41,658 nucleotides of DNA from Brevundimonas sp. (GTDB taxonomy: Bacteria; Pseudomonadota; Alphaproteobacteria; Caulobacterales; Caulobacteraceae), in contig SCVB01000100.1 of assembly GCA_004296955.1 (NCBI GenBank), positions 1-41,658 on the forward strand. Reading direction: 5' to 3'. How positions within the stretch are numbered: position 1 is the stretch's first letter; every line of letters begins with the position of its first letter. Shown piece after piece: positions 24,173 through 31,687 of this stretch. Below the pieces are notes generated by a model. The model was not told where the DNA came from. It made no database searches and saw only the letters and a list, made by a program, of their open reading frames with translations. The translations under genes were made by a program, and so were the position numbers.

Positions 24173-24192
24173 ACGCTTTCGCGCGAAAGCGT
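24173..24192. promoter_or_regulatory. Perfect 20-bp palindrome just before trhO
   Basis: ACGCTTTCGCGCGAAAGCGT is a perfect palindrome ending 5 nt before the GTG start of trhO. As DNA it could be an operator; as RNA it could hide the initiation region. No other ribosome-binding site is visible. Confidence 0.5.
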
Positions 24193-24197
24193 CTCTC

Positions 24198-25157
24198 GTG
24201 ACCCCTCCCCCGCCCCCAACCCCAGTTCGCGTCGCCGCCCTTTACCGGTTCGCGGCCATCGCCGACTGCGAAGCGGTCCGCGGTCAGCTCGAGGCCATGT
24301 GCCGGCCCGATGTCCGCGGCACCCTGCTGGTCGCCCATGAAGGTCTGAACGGCACGATCGCGGGCCCCGAAGCCTCCATCGACCGTGTGCTGGCGGGCGT
24401 GCGCGCCCTGCCCGGCTTCGCCGCCCTCGACGTGAAATTCGCCGACGCCGCCCTCATGCCGTTCCATCGCATGAAGGTCCGGATCAAGCCCGAGATCGTG
24501 ACCATGGGCCAGCCGGACCTGGATCCCGTCGCCGGGGCCGGAACCTATGTCGCCCCGGCCGACTGGAACGCCCTGATCCGCGATCCGGACGTCGTCCTCA
24601 TCGACACCCGCAACGACTATGAGGCCGCCGTCGGCGCCTTCGAGGGCGCGGTCCAGCCCAATACGCGCGGTTTCCGCGACTTTCCCGACTGGTTCCGCAC
24701 CGAGGGCCGGGCCCTGCTCGACCGGCCGAACCCGCCCAAGGTGGCCATGTACTGCACCGGCGGCATCCGCTGCGAGAAGGCCACGGCCTTCCTCAGGGCC
24801 GAGGGGGTGCAGGACGTCTTCCATCTGGAGGGCGGGATCCTGCGCTATCTGGAGACGACGCCCGAGGCCGACAGCCGGTGGCGGGGCGAGTGCTTCGTCT
24901 TCGACGAGCGCGTCGCCGTCGGCCACGGCCTGACGCCGGGCAGCCACAGCCTGTGCCGGGGCTGCCGCATGCCGGTCAGCGAAGCGGGGCGGGCGTCGCC
25001 GAAATATGTCGAGGGCGTCTGCTGCGAGCGGTGCCACGACGCCCGCACGGACGAGCAGCGGGCGCGCTACCGGGAGCGTCAGCGGCAGATGGAGATCGCC
25101 GCCAGACTGGCCATCGACCACGTCGGCGCCGTTCTGCCCGGACGGTCGAAGGCCTGA
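24198..25157 (+). CDS. trhO: tRNA uridine(34) hydroxylase TrhO (YceA-type rhodanese)
   Basis: A 319-residue protein of the TrhO/YceA family, which hydroxylates U34 of tRNAs with oxygen during formation of 5-carboxymethoxyuridine-type modifications. The N-terminal domain has the family block [14 protein letters not shown] and [18 protein letters not shown]. The rhodanese domain carries [31 protein letters not shown] and the active-site loop [11 protein letters not shown] with Cys186. A cysteine-rich C-terminal segment follows (CRGCRMPVS ... VCCERCHD), typical of the longer bacterial form and possibly zinc-binding. The GTG start at 24198 is the only suitable start, preceded by a 20-bp palindrome. 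Confidence 0.93.
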   Translation: MTPPPPPTPVRVAALYRFAAIADCEAVRGQLEAMCRPDVRGTLLVAHEGLNGTIAGPEASIDRVLAGVRALPGFAALDVKFADAALMPFHRMKVRIKPEIVTMGQPDLDPVAGAGTYVAPADWNALIRDPDVVLIDTRNDYEAAVGAFEGAVQPNTRGFRDFPDWFRTEGRALLDRPNPPKVAMYCTGGIRCEKATAFLRAEGVQDVFHLEGGILRYLETTPEADSRWRGECFVFDERVAVGHGLTPGSHSLCRGCRMPVSEAGRASPKYVEGVCCERCHDARTDEQRARYRERQRQMEIAARLAIDHVGAVLPGRSKA

Positions 25158-25239
25158 CGGCGTTGGTGTTCCGGCGGCTCGCCTCCTGCGATCGCCGACG
25201 CTAGGCTGGGGCCCGGGATTCCGGGAGAAAGGTCGCCTG

Positions 25240-25773
25240 ATGTTGTTGACGCTGATCGCCGTAGCGGTGCTGGGCCTGCAGGATGGGCCGCCTCCGATGC
25301 CGCCGATTCCGGGCCGGCCGCCGCCCCTCGCCGACGGCCTCGCCTACGGAGGACAGCTGGGACAGGCCTGCGACGACACCCTCGGCGGCGACGGGCGCTG
25401 GTTCAACGACCATGAGCATCCGATGGCGGCCGGCGGGATCACCGGTCTGAACCTCAGTTCGCCCGATTTCGCGCCCGTGCTCCAGGTGATCGATCCGGAA
25501 GGTCGCGTCGTCGCCACGGTCGAGGCCGCGCGCGGAGAGGCGGCGACCCTGGCCTTCACCGCCGCGGGCGGGCCGATCGACGGCGTCCGGCCCAACGTGA
25601 TGTACCGCCTGCGGGTCACCACGGCTCAGCCCGGCGAGACAGGCCAATGGCGCCTCGAGGCGGTCTCCGGCGGGAGGACGGATATTGTCTTCCCCGGCGA
25701 GGCGGCGCCGTACCCGGTGCGAACGGGCTGCCGGCCCCTGCCGCCGATCAGGCTCCGTCAGAACGGCAGCTGA
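25240..25773 (+). CDS. Secreted protein, PPC-like beta-sandwich
   Basis: A 177-residue exported protein. The ATG at 25240 has GGGAGAAAGG upstream. The N-terminus is a short hydrophobic signal (MLLTLIAVAVLGLQ) followed by a Pro-rich stretch (GPPPMPPIPGRPPPL). The rest resembles a bacterial pre-peptidase C-terminal (PPC) beta-sandwich: GGQLGQACDDTLGGDGRWFNDH, PVLQVIDPEGRVVATVEA, TLAFTAAGGPIDG, YRLRVTTAQPGETGQWRLEAV. The match is by pattern only. The function is unknown. It is co-directional with trhO, with 82 nt between them, and converges with ptsH. Confidence 0.78.
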   Translation: MLLTLIAVAVLGLQDGPPPMPPIPGRPPPLADGLAYGGQLGQACDDTLGGDGRWFNDHEHPMAAGGITGLNLSSPDFAPVLQVIDPEGRVVATVEAARGEAATLAFTAAGGPIDGVRPNVMYRLRVTTAQPGETGQWRLEAVSGGRTDIVFPGEAAPYPVRTGCRPLPPIRLRQNGS

Positions 25774-25788
25774 TCCCGGATCACAATC

Positions 25789-25816
25789 GGGCTCCGCCGG
25801 TCCCCGGCGGGCGCCC
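25789..25816. terminator. GC hairpin between convergent genes
   Basis: CCGCCGG (25794-25800) pairs with CCGGCGG (25804-25810), with flanking GGGC/GCCC, between the secreted-protein stop and the ptsH stop. No T-run is present. It is a possible bidirectional terminator. Confidence 0.4.
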
Positions 25817-25818
25817 GC

Positions 25819-26106
25819 CTACTGGTCTTCGTCGAATTTGCGGGCCACCAGCTCGGCCAGGCCCGCCACCGCGGCCTCGGCGTCCGGGCCCTCGGCCGAG
25901 ATGTCGATGGTGCAGCCGTTGCCGGCGCCCAGCATCAGCAGGCCCATGATCGACAGGGCGTTCACGGTGACGCCGTCACGGGTGACATGCACCTCGGCGT
26001 CGAAGGTCGAGGCCAGTTTGACGAATTTGGCGGAGGCCCGGGCGTGCAGGCCGCGGGTGTTGCAGATGTTGGCGGTCGCCCGGGCGGGTGGGATCGGCGC
26101 CGTCAT
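25819..26106 (-). CDS. ptsH: HPr-like phosphocarrier of the nitrogen/regulatory PTS
   Basis: A 95-residue HPr/NPr. His21 in NTRGLHARASAKFV is the EI-dependent phosphorylation site. Ser52 in NALSIMGLLMLGA is the expected HPr-kinase site. The protein ends KFDEDQ. It is the last gene of chvI-chvG-hprK-EIIA-ptsH and overlaps the EIIA stop by 4 nt (ATGA). In alphaproteobacteria this PTS usually has no sugar permease and acts in regulation. No EI gene (ptsP) is in the window. Confidence 0.95.
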   Translation of the reverse strand: MTAPIPPARATANICNTRGLHARASAKFVKLASTFDAEVHVTRDGVTVNALSIMGLLMLGAGNGCTIDISAEGPDAEAAVAGLAELVARKFDEDQ

Positions 26107-26507
26107 TTCTCGCCCTGGAGGACCCAGCTGGCGACCGAGATGTATTTCCGGCCGGCGTCCTGGGCGTGGGCGACGCAGGACTCCAGCGGCTCGCGGCCGC
26201 GCACGCTGGCCAGTTTGATCAGCATGGGCAGGTTCAGCCCGGCGATGACCTCGGCGTGGGTCTCCTCCATCACCGATATGGCCAGGTTGGAGGGGGTGCC
26301 GCCGAACATGTCGGTCAGCAGGATGACGCCGTCGCCGTCGTTCACGGCCGCGGCCGCGTCGACGATGTCGCGGCGGCGCCGCTCCATGTCGTCCTCGGGG
26401 CCGATGCAGATGGCCGCGACCCCGCGCTGGGGCCCCACCACATGCTCCATGGCCGCCAGAAATTCCGAGGCCAGACCCCCGTGGGTGACAATCACCAGCC
26501 CGATCAT
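26103..26507 (-). CDS. PTS EIIA component, mannose (Man) family
   Basis: A 134-residue EIIA-Man-type domain protein. The ATG at 26507 begins MIGLVIVTHGGLASEFL, where His9 is the phosphorylation site. The conserved LLTDMFGGTPSNLA and EVIAGLNLPMLIKL follow. It stands alone without EIIB, EIIC or EIID partners, which fits a regulatory role downstream of HPr. It lies 87 nt after hprK and overlaps ptsH by 4 nt. In related alphaproteobacteria the same gene sits in the same chvIG-hprK cluster. Confidence 0.94.
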   Translation of the reverse strand: MIGLVIVTHGGLASEFLAAMEHVVGPQRGVAAICIGPEDDMERRRRDIVDAAAAVNDGDGVILLTDMFGGTPSNLAISVMEETHAEVIAGLNLPMLIKLASVRGREPLESCVAHAQDAGRKYISVASWVLQGEK

Positions 26508-26594
26508 GAAGGCTTCACCAAGACTTTCGCCCCCGCGTCCGGCCGCCCTTGAGCGCGCCGCAAGCCGCGCGGAATAGCCCAAGTCCGCGCCGGG

Positions 26595-27023
26595 TTAAAG
26601 TCGGGCGATGGCCGCCGCGACCTTTTCGACCGCCGAGGCCTCGAATCCGTCCAGCCGGAGCAGCGGCAGGGTGCCGCCGGCGAGGGTGCGGGTTTCCGCT
26701 TCCGGCAGCCGTTCCGGCGCGCCCCCGAGCTCCACGGCCAGCACCAGCCGCGCCACCCCGCGCGCGCAGGCCTCGACGATCCCGACGCCCCGGGCCTCGA
26801 TCCGCCCGGCGATGGTCTGCGGCGCCGCAGCCCAGAGCGCCTCGCCCGAGGCGAAGACATGGACATAGTCGTCGGCCACCAGCCGCCAGCCGCGCCCGAT
26901 CAGCCGCAGGGCCAGGTCGCTCTTGCCGGCGCCGGAGGGCCCGGCGACGACAATGGCCCGCCAGCCGCGGCCGGGCGCCCACTGCGCCACCGCGGTGGCG
27001 TGGATCGGCTGGGCCGCGCTCAC
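26595..27023 (-). CDS. hprK: HPr kinase/phosphorylase, short alphaproteobacterial form
   Basis: A 142-residue HPr(Ser) kinase consisting only of the kinase core. The P-loop is GPSGAGKS (residues 28-35). The acidic motif is in VADDYVHV. The HprK signature RGVGI occurs in IEARGVGIVEACARGV. The N-terminal domain of the Gram-positive enzyme is absent, as usual in alphaproteobacteria. It phosphorylates the serine of HPr and so links metabolism to the regulatory PTS. The start overlaps the chvG stop by 4 nt, indicating coupling. Confidence 0.93.
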   Translation of the reverse strand: MSAAQPIHATAVAQWAPGRGWRAIVVAGPSGAGKSDLALRLIGRGWRLVADDYVHVFASGEALWAAAPQTIAGRIEARGVGIVEACARGVARLVLAVELGGAPERLPEAETRTLAGGTLPLLRLDGFEASAVEKVAAAIARL

Positions 27024-28660
27024 GCCCGCCGCCCCGGCGCCGGCGCCGCCGGCAGGGCGACCTCGAACCGGGCCCCGGCGATTCCGCCCGCCGCGTCCGC
27101 CCGGTTGGCGGCCGTGACCCGGCCGCCGTGCGCCTCGACGATCTGGCGCACGATCGACAGGCCGAGGCCGGAGTTGGCTCCGAAGGCCGTGCCCCGGGGG
27201 CGGGCGGTGTAGAAGCGTTCGAACACCGTCTCGAGATTCTCGGGCGGAATCCCCGGCCCGTCGTCGTCGATCCGCACCCGAACCGGCCGGTCGGGATCGA
27301 TGTCGTCTCGGGCCAGCGACAGCCGCACCGTTCCCCCCGGCGGGCTGAACGAGCGGGCGTTGTCGATCAGATTGCGGAACACCTGCCCCAGCGGCCCGTC
27401 TCGGCCCATGATCTGCACGTGATCTCCGGTCGGGGCGGCGAGGGTCACATGGGCCTCGCCCGGCTTCAGCCCGGCCTCATAGACGCCGACGATCTCGGTC
27501 AGCAGCACGGTCAGGTCGATGGCGCGCGGCCGGTCGCGGTTCAGTTCGGCGTCCAGGCGGGAGGCGTTGGAGATGTCGGTGATCAGCCGGTCCAGCCGGC
27601 GCACGTCCTGCTGGAGCAGATTGGTCAGCTTCTCGCGCTGGGCCGCCGTCTTGACCAGCGGCAGGGTCTCCAGCGCCGAGCGGATCGAGGTCAGGGGGTT
27701 CTTGATCTCGTGCGAGACGTCGGCGGCGAAGGCCTCGATGGCGTCCATGCGGTCCGACAGGGTCTCGGTCATGGTCTCCAGCGACCGGGCCAGGTCGCCG
27801 ATCTCGTCCTTGCGGCCCTCGAGATCGGGCAGGGAGATGGCCCGCGCGCGCTGCAGCCGCACCGCATCCGCCGCCGCCGACAGCCGCATCACCGGCCGGG
27901 CCACGAACAGATGCATCAGCAGCGAGCCGAGCAGGTTCACCGCCAGCGCCACCAGGGCGAAGGGCATCAGGGCGCGGCGCTGGGCCGACAGGGTCTCGTC
28001 GACGTCGCCCGCCTCCAGCGTCAGCACGCCCAGCACCTGCTGCACATGGCGCACGGGAATGGAGACGGACACCACCCGGTCGCCGCTCTCCGAGGGGCGC
28101 ACCGTCGCCTGGGGCTCGCCGTCCAGCGCCTGTTCCACCTCGGCCGCCAGCGCCGCCCGGGCGCGTTCCAGGTCGGCGGCGTCGCGGCTCTCGGCCGCCG
28201 GGTCGGGCCGGTCCAGCGGCGTGCCGGCGGGGCGGGCGGGCGGCAGCGGCTGGCCCGGAATGACCTCGGTCACCGCATAGCTGTCGGCGACGATGATGCC
28301 GTCGATGTCGAACAGCCGGGCCCGCTGCCCCCGCGGGATGAAGTTGTCGCGCAGCAGCAGCGGCGCCTTTTCGACGTTGAACTGCGGCGTCGGCTCGCCG
28401 ATCGTATATTCCTTGTCGGCCAGCACATTGGCCAGCAGCTCGGCCTGGGCGAGCAGGGTCTCCTGCCGCGCCTGGATCAGCCCCCGGCTCCATTCGTTGA
28501 GCAACAGGGCCCCGACGAACAGGATCAGCAGGCTGAGCAGGTTCAGGGCAAGGATCAGCCCGCCCAGCCGCGACCCGCCGAAGCGTTTCAGGCTCCGGCG
28601 GGGTTCGGCCGCGCCCGGCGGCAGGGGATCAGGTTTCGCGATAGCGGTATCCGACGCCAT
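27020..28660 (-). CDS. chvG: Envelope-stress sensor histidine kinase ChvG/ExoS family
   Basis: A 546-residue kinase. It has a cytoplasmic Pro-rich N-terminus, TM1 ([23 protein letters not shown]), a periplasmic sensor region of about 190 residues ([33 protein letters not shown] ... [24 protein letters not shown]), and TM2 ([23 protein letters not shown]). A HAMP domain follows, then the H-box with His317 in [20 protein letters not shown]. The ATPase domain shows [24 protein letters not shown] and [18 protein letters not shown]. ChvG responds to acid or envelope stress through ExoR in rhizobia; no ExoR gene is seen here. Its start lies 32 nt inside chvI. Confidence 0.94.
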   Translation of the reverse strand: MASDTAIAKPDPLPPGAAEPRRSLKRFGGSRLGGLILALNLLSLLILFVGALLLNEWSRGLIQARQETLLAQAELLANVLADKEYTIGEPTPQFNVEKAPLLLRDNFIPRGQRARLFDIDGIIVADSYAVTEVIPGQPLPPARPAGTPLDRPDPAAESRDAADLERARAALAAEVEQALDGEPQATVRPSESGDRVVSVSIPVRHVQQVLGVLTLEAGDVDETLSAQRRALMPFALVALAVNLLGSLLMHLFVARPVMRLSAAADAVRLQRARAISLPDLEGRKDEIGDLARSLETMTETLSDRMDAIEAFAADVSHEIKNPLTSIRSALETLPLVKTAAQREKLTNLLQQDVRRLDRLITDISNASRLDAELNRDRPRAIDLTVLLTEIVGVYEAGLKPGEAHVTLAAPTGDHVQIMGRDGPLGQVFRNLIDNARSFSPPGGTVRLSLARDDIDPDRPVRVRIDDDGPGIPPENLETVFERFYTARPRGTAFGANSGLGLSIVRQIVEAHGGRVTAANRADAAGGIAGARFEVALPAAPAPGRRA

Positions 28661-29333
28661 ACAGGGTCTCGATGGCGTCGAACTCGGGGTCGACCACCCG
28701 GAACTTCTTTCGCATCCGCTTGACGTGGCTGTCGATGGTGCGGTCGTCGACGTAGACTTGGTCGTCGTAGGCGGCGTCCATCAGGTTGTCGCGGCTCTTC
28801 ACGAAGCCCGGCCGCTGCGCCAGGGCCTGGAGCAGCAGGAATTCCGTCACCGTCAGCTTGACCGGCTTGCCTTCCCAGGTGCTCTCGTGGCGGGCCGGGT
28901 CCATCGACAGCTTGCCGCGCTTGATCGCCTTGGAAGCGCTGTCGCCGGTCGCCTCGGGTTCGGCGCCGTCGGCGCCGGTGCGGCGCAGCAGGGCCTTGAC
29001 CCGCTCGATCAGCAGACGCTGGCTGAACGGCTTGTGGATATAGTCGTCGGCGCCGAGGTTGAAGCCGAGGATCTCGTCGATCTCCTCGTCCTTGGACGTC
29101 AGCATGATGACCGGGATCTGCGAGGTCTGGCGCAGGCGGCGCAGCACCTCCATCCCGTCCATGCGCGGCATCTTCACATCGAGGATCGCCAGATCGGGCG
29201 GATTGGCCTCCAGCGCCTCAAGGCCCGAGGCGCCGTCATGCCAGGCCGTGACCTTGTGGCCATGGCTTTCCAGCGCCAGCGAAACGGAGGCGACAATGTT
29301 CTCGTCGTCGTCGACCAGGGTGATGTTGGCCAA
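28629..29333 (-). CDS. chvI: Response regulator ChvI family (OmpR/PhoB type), TTG start
   Basis: A 234-residue regulator. The frame is open further upstream, but AAGGAG at 29345-29340 lies 6 nt before TTG at 29333, giving the family-typical N-terminus [17 protein letters not shown]. The receiver domain carries the phosphorylated Asp52 in [13 protein letters not shown], Thr in MLTSKD and Lys in IHKPFSQ. The winged-helix DNA-binding domain spans about residues 135-232 ([32 protein letters not shown] ... [20 protein letters not shown] ... [10 protein letters not shown]). It is the first gene of the envelope-stress/PTS operon. In Caulobacter, ChvGI responds to osmotic and antibiotic stress (from literature memory). 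Confidence 0.93.
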   Translation of the reverse strand: MANITLVDDDENIVASVSLALESHGHKVTAWHDGASGLEALEANPPDLAILDVKMPRMDGMEVLRRLRQTSQIPVIMLTSKDEEIDEILGFNLGADDYIHKPFSQRLLIERVKALLRRTGADGAEPEATGDSASKAIKRGKLSMDPARHESTWEGKPVKLTVTEFLLLQALAQRPGFVKSRDNLMDAAYDDQVYVDDRTIDSHVKRMRKKFRVVDPEFDAIETLYGVGYRYRET

Positions 29334-29506
29334 ATCGGGCTCCTTGCAGGCGGTTCGCTCGCAACTCAACGCGCGGCAAGCGTTACCGTTCTAAAACATC
29401 TGGGAGAGATTACGGCGGAAAACATGGGGCCGCCGGCCGCAATGCGCAACGAAACGCGCCCTTAAAGCCTTGGCGCCATGCTGCGGGCTCACAGTGCGAG
29501 CGTATC

Positions 29507-31225
29507 ATGGCCGGCCCCGTCCACTACGAAGTCTTTGTCCGCAAGACAGCCCCCGCCCCCTGGAGCCTCCAGATGGCGACGGAGGATCGCGCCCACGCGA
29601 TCCAGACCGCCGAAGACATGCTGGCCGACGATCGCGCCGCGGCGGTCCGCGTGACCAAGGAAACGCTCGACCCCGACACTATGGAATTCACCAGCCTGAC
29701 CGTGCTGACGCGCGGCGCGCCGGAGACCCAGCGCAAGCGCGTGGTGCCCGAGGACCAGGCCGGCCCGCGCTGCGGCGCGCCGCAGGATTTCTATACGCCC
29801 CACGCCCGCGAGACGATCGGCCGGGTGCTGGAGGACTGGCTGGCCCGCAACGGCGTCACCGCCTTCGAACTGCTGCACCGGCCGGACCTGGCCGAGAAAC
29901 TCGACGCCTCCGGGGTCGAAATGCAGCACGCCATCCAGAAGATCGCCGTGCCCGAGAGCCAGGACGTCGGCCAGCCGGTCCACGATCTGGTCCGCCACTA
30001 TCAGAAACTGTCCGACCAGGCCGTCGAGCGGGTCATCGCCGCCGGACGGCGCAACCTCTTCCCCAGCCTCGAGGACTGTTCGATCGCCGACCTGGCCCAC
30101 CGCATGGCCGGCCAGGCCGAGCGCGCCTTCATCATGGGCGGGGTCGTCTCCGGCGCGCTCAGGGGCCTGCGCGGCGGCCGGACGCGGCTCGACCGGCTGA
30201 TGGACCTGGCCGACCGGGCGCCCATGGACGGCGCGCCCCACGCCATGGTCATGGTGCCGATCGAACAGATCCTGTGCGAGATGCTGGCGGCCCGGACCAG
30301 CCTGGCCGACATCCTCGGGCCCTCGCTGGACCAGGGCGCCTCGCTGGCCGCCGTCGTCCGCATGGTGGCCCCGCGCGAGATCAACGCCCTGATCGCCCAG
30401 GACCCGCGGCTGGCGCTGCAGGTGCCGGCCGTCGACGGACCGGCGGCCCGGCTCGGCGCCCGGATGGAGGCGGGCCAGTTCCCCCTCCTGTCCGCCGCCC
30501 TGGCGCGGATGGTCCTGCGCGAGCTGATGAGCCCGCGCCGCCTGCGTCCGAATGATGCGGCGGGCGAGATCGACATCCTGCGCACCCTGGCCACGGCCCT
30601 GACCGTCACCGCCGGGCGGCTGCTGACCCTCGACGAGGTGCAGACCGCCTTCAACGAACGCTCCAAGGCCATCGTCACCGCCGACTTCGTGGCCAGCTAC
30701 GTCAAGCCCTGCAACACCGTCCTGTGCGAGGCCGAGGCCCTGACCCGGCTGTGCGAGAATGTCACCGGCGCCGGCAACAAGCGGTCGGCGGCGCGCTGGC
30801 TGTCGGCCTGCGTCGGCTCGCTGCGCTTCGAAACCGAGATGCGGACCCCGTCCGCCGCCCAGACCGCCGCCCAGAAGCTCGGCGTGCTGGCCGGTCTGCA
30901 ACGCGCCGTGCGCGCGTGCGGCCTGGGCGAGCGGGACGATGTCGAGATCAATGCGGCCATCGGCGCGATCGGCGGCGTGGTCGAGGCCGAGGCCCGGATC
31001 GTCATGATGCTGGCCCGCTCTCCCGCTCCGCTGCTGCAGAAGTTGACGGTGCTGTTGCGCCTCGCCGCCGGCGACACGGCGCCGCTCGGCCCCGCCGCCG
31101 ACCGCGCCAAGGCCGAGGCCGTCAAACTATTCCGCGCGCCCGAGTCCCGCGCCGTCCTGTCGGCGGCGCCGGAGACGCTGATTCCGCTGAAGGGTCTGAT
31201 GAAGGCCGCCGGCCTGGCCGCCTGA
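29507..31225 (+). CDS. Conserved-looking 572-residue protein of unknown function next to chvI
   Basis: A soluble protein that I do not recognise. The N-terminal 80 residues look like a small alpha/beta domain (HYEVFVRKTAPAPWSLQMATEDRAHAIQTAEDML, then VTKETLDPDTMEFTSLTVLTRG). The rest is almost entirely helical with regular Ala/Leu patterns, suggesting helical repeats (AFELLHRPDLAEKL; ALARMVLRELMSPRRLRP; LRTLATALTVTAGRLLTLDEVQTAFNERSKAIV). There is no signal peptide, membrane helix or catalytic motif. It is divergently transcribed from chvI across a 173-nt gap, so shared regulation is possible. The ATG at 29507 has only a weak ribosome-binding site. Third-position GC matches the neighbours, arguing for a resident gene. 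Confidence 0.85.
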   Translation: MAGPVHYEVFVRKTAPAPWSLQMATEDRAHAIQTAEDMLADDRAAAVRVTKETLDPDTMEFTSLTVLTRGAPETQRKRVVPEDQAGPRCGAPQDFYTPHARETIGRVLEDWLARNGVTAFELLHRPDLAEKLDASGVEMQHAIQKIAVPESQDVGQPVHDLVRHYQKLSDQAVERVIAAGRRNLFPSLEDCSIADLAHRMAGQAERAFIMGGVVSGALRGLRGGRTRLDRLMDLADRAPMDGAPHAMVMVPIEQILCEMLAARTSLADILGPSLDQGASLAAVVRMVAPREINALIAQDPRLALQVPAVDGPAARLGARMEAGQFPLLSAALARMVLRELMSPRRLRPNDAAGEIDILRTLATALTVTAGRLLTLDEVQTAFNERSKAIVTADFVASYVKPCNTVLCEAEALTRLCENVTGAGNKRSAARWLSACVGSLRFETEMRTPSAAQTAAQKLGVLAGLQRAVRACGLGERDDVEINAAIGAIGGVVEAEARIVMMLARSPAPLLQKLTVLLRLAAGDTAPLGPAADRAKAEAVKLFRAPESRAVLSAAPETLIPLKGLMKAAGLAA

Positions 31226-31280
31226 CCTGCTCCCGGGCGGCGGTCACAAGGCTCCGCCTTGTCGACCCGACGCCGCCTGA

Positions 31281-31601
31281 TCAGTCGAAGATGTCGAAGA
31301 TGCTGTCGCGCTTCTTCTTCTTGTAGCGGTAGTCGTCGTCGTCGCGGCTGCGATAGCGTTCGTCGCGATAGGCGGGCTGGCCGCCCCATGGCTGCTGCGG
31401 GGGATAGGGCTGGGCTTGCGGCGGCGGCGCGGCCTGGGGCGCGGAGGCGCGCCCATCCTGGGCCGCCGACTCCATCAGCTTCTCCAGCTCGCCGCGATCC
31501 AGCCAGACGCCGCGGCAGGTCGGGCACATGTCGAACTGCACGCCGCCGCGCTCCAGCGTCTGCATGGCGGCGTTGTCGTTGGGGCACATCAAGAGCGGCA
31601 T
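31281..31601 (-). CDS. zf-TFIIB domain protein
   Basis: A 106-residue protein. The N-terminal zinc ribbon has MCPNDNAAM and MCPTCRGVWLDRGELEKLM, the classic zf-TFIIB pattern with cysteine pairs. A Pro/Gln-rich linker (PQAAPPPQAQPYPPQQPWG) leads to an acidic-basic tail (RSRDDDDYRYKKKKRDSIFDIFD). Proteins of this architecture are common and uncharacterised; a role in nucleic acid or protein binding is possible. It stands alone between the 572-residue gene and the DUF885 gene. Confidence 0.9.
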   Translation of the reverse strand: MPLLMCPNDNAAMQTLERGGVQFDMCPTCRGVWLDRGELEKLMESAAQDGRASAPQAAPPPQAQPYPPQQPWGGQPAYRDERYRSRDDDDYRYKKKKRDSIFDIFD

Positions 31602-31687
31602 GGACGTCTCCAGTAGGGTTCAGCCGTAGAGCTAGGGCGCGCGTCCGGTTCCGCCAACGCGGCGATCGGCCGCGCGGCCGGCCGACT

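Noticed and set aside
26549-28723. A 724-codon open frame antisense to hprK and chvG
   Set aside because: It spans two recognisable genes on the other strand and its product is low-complexity.
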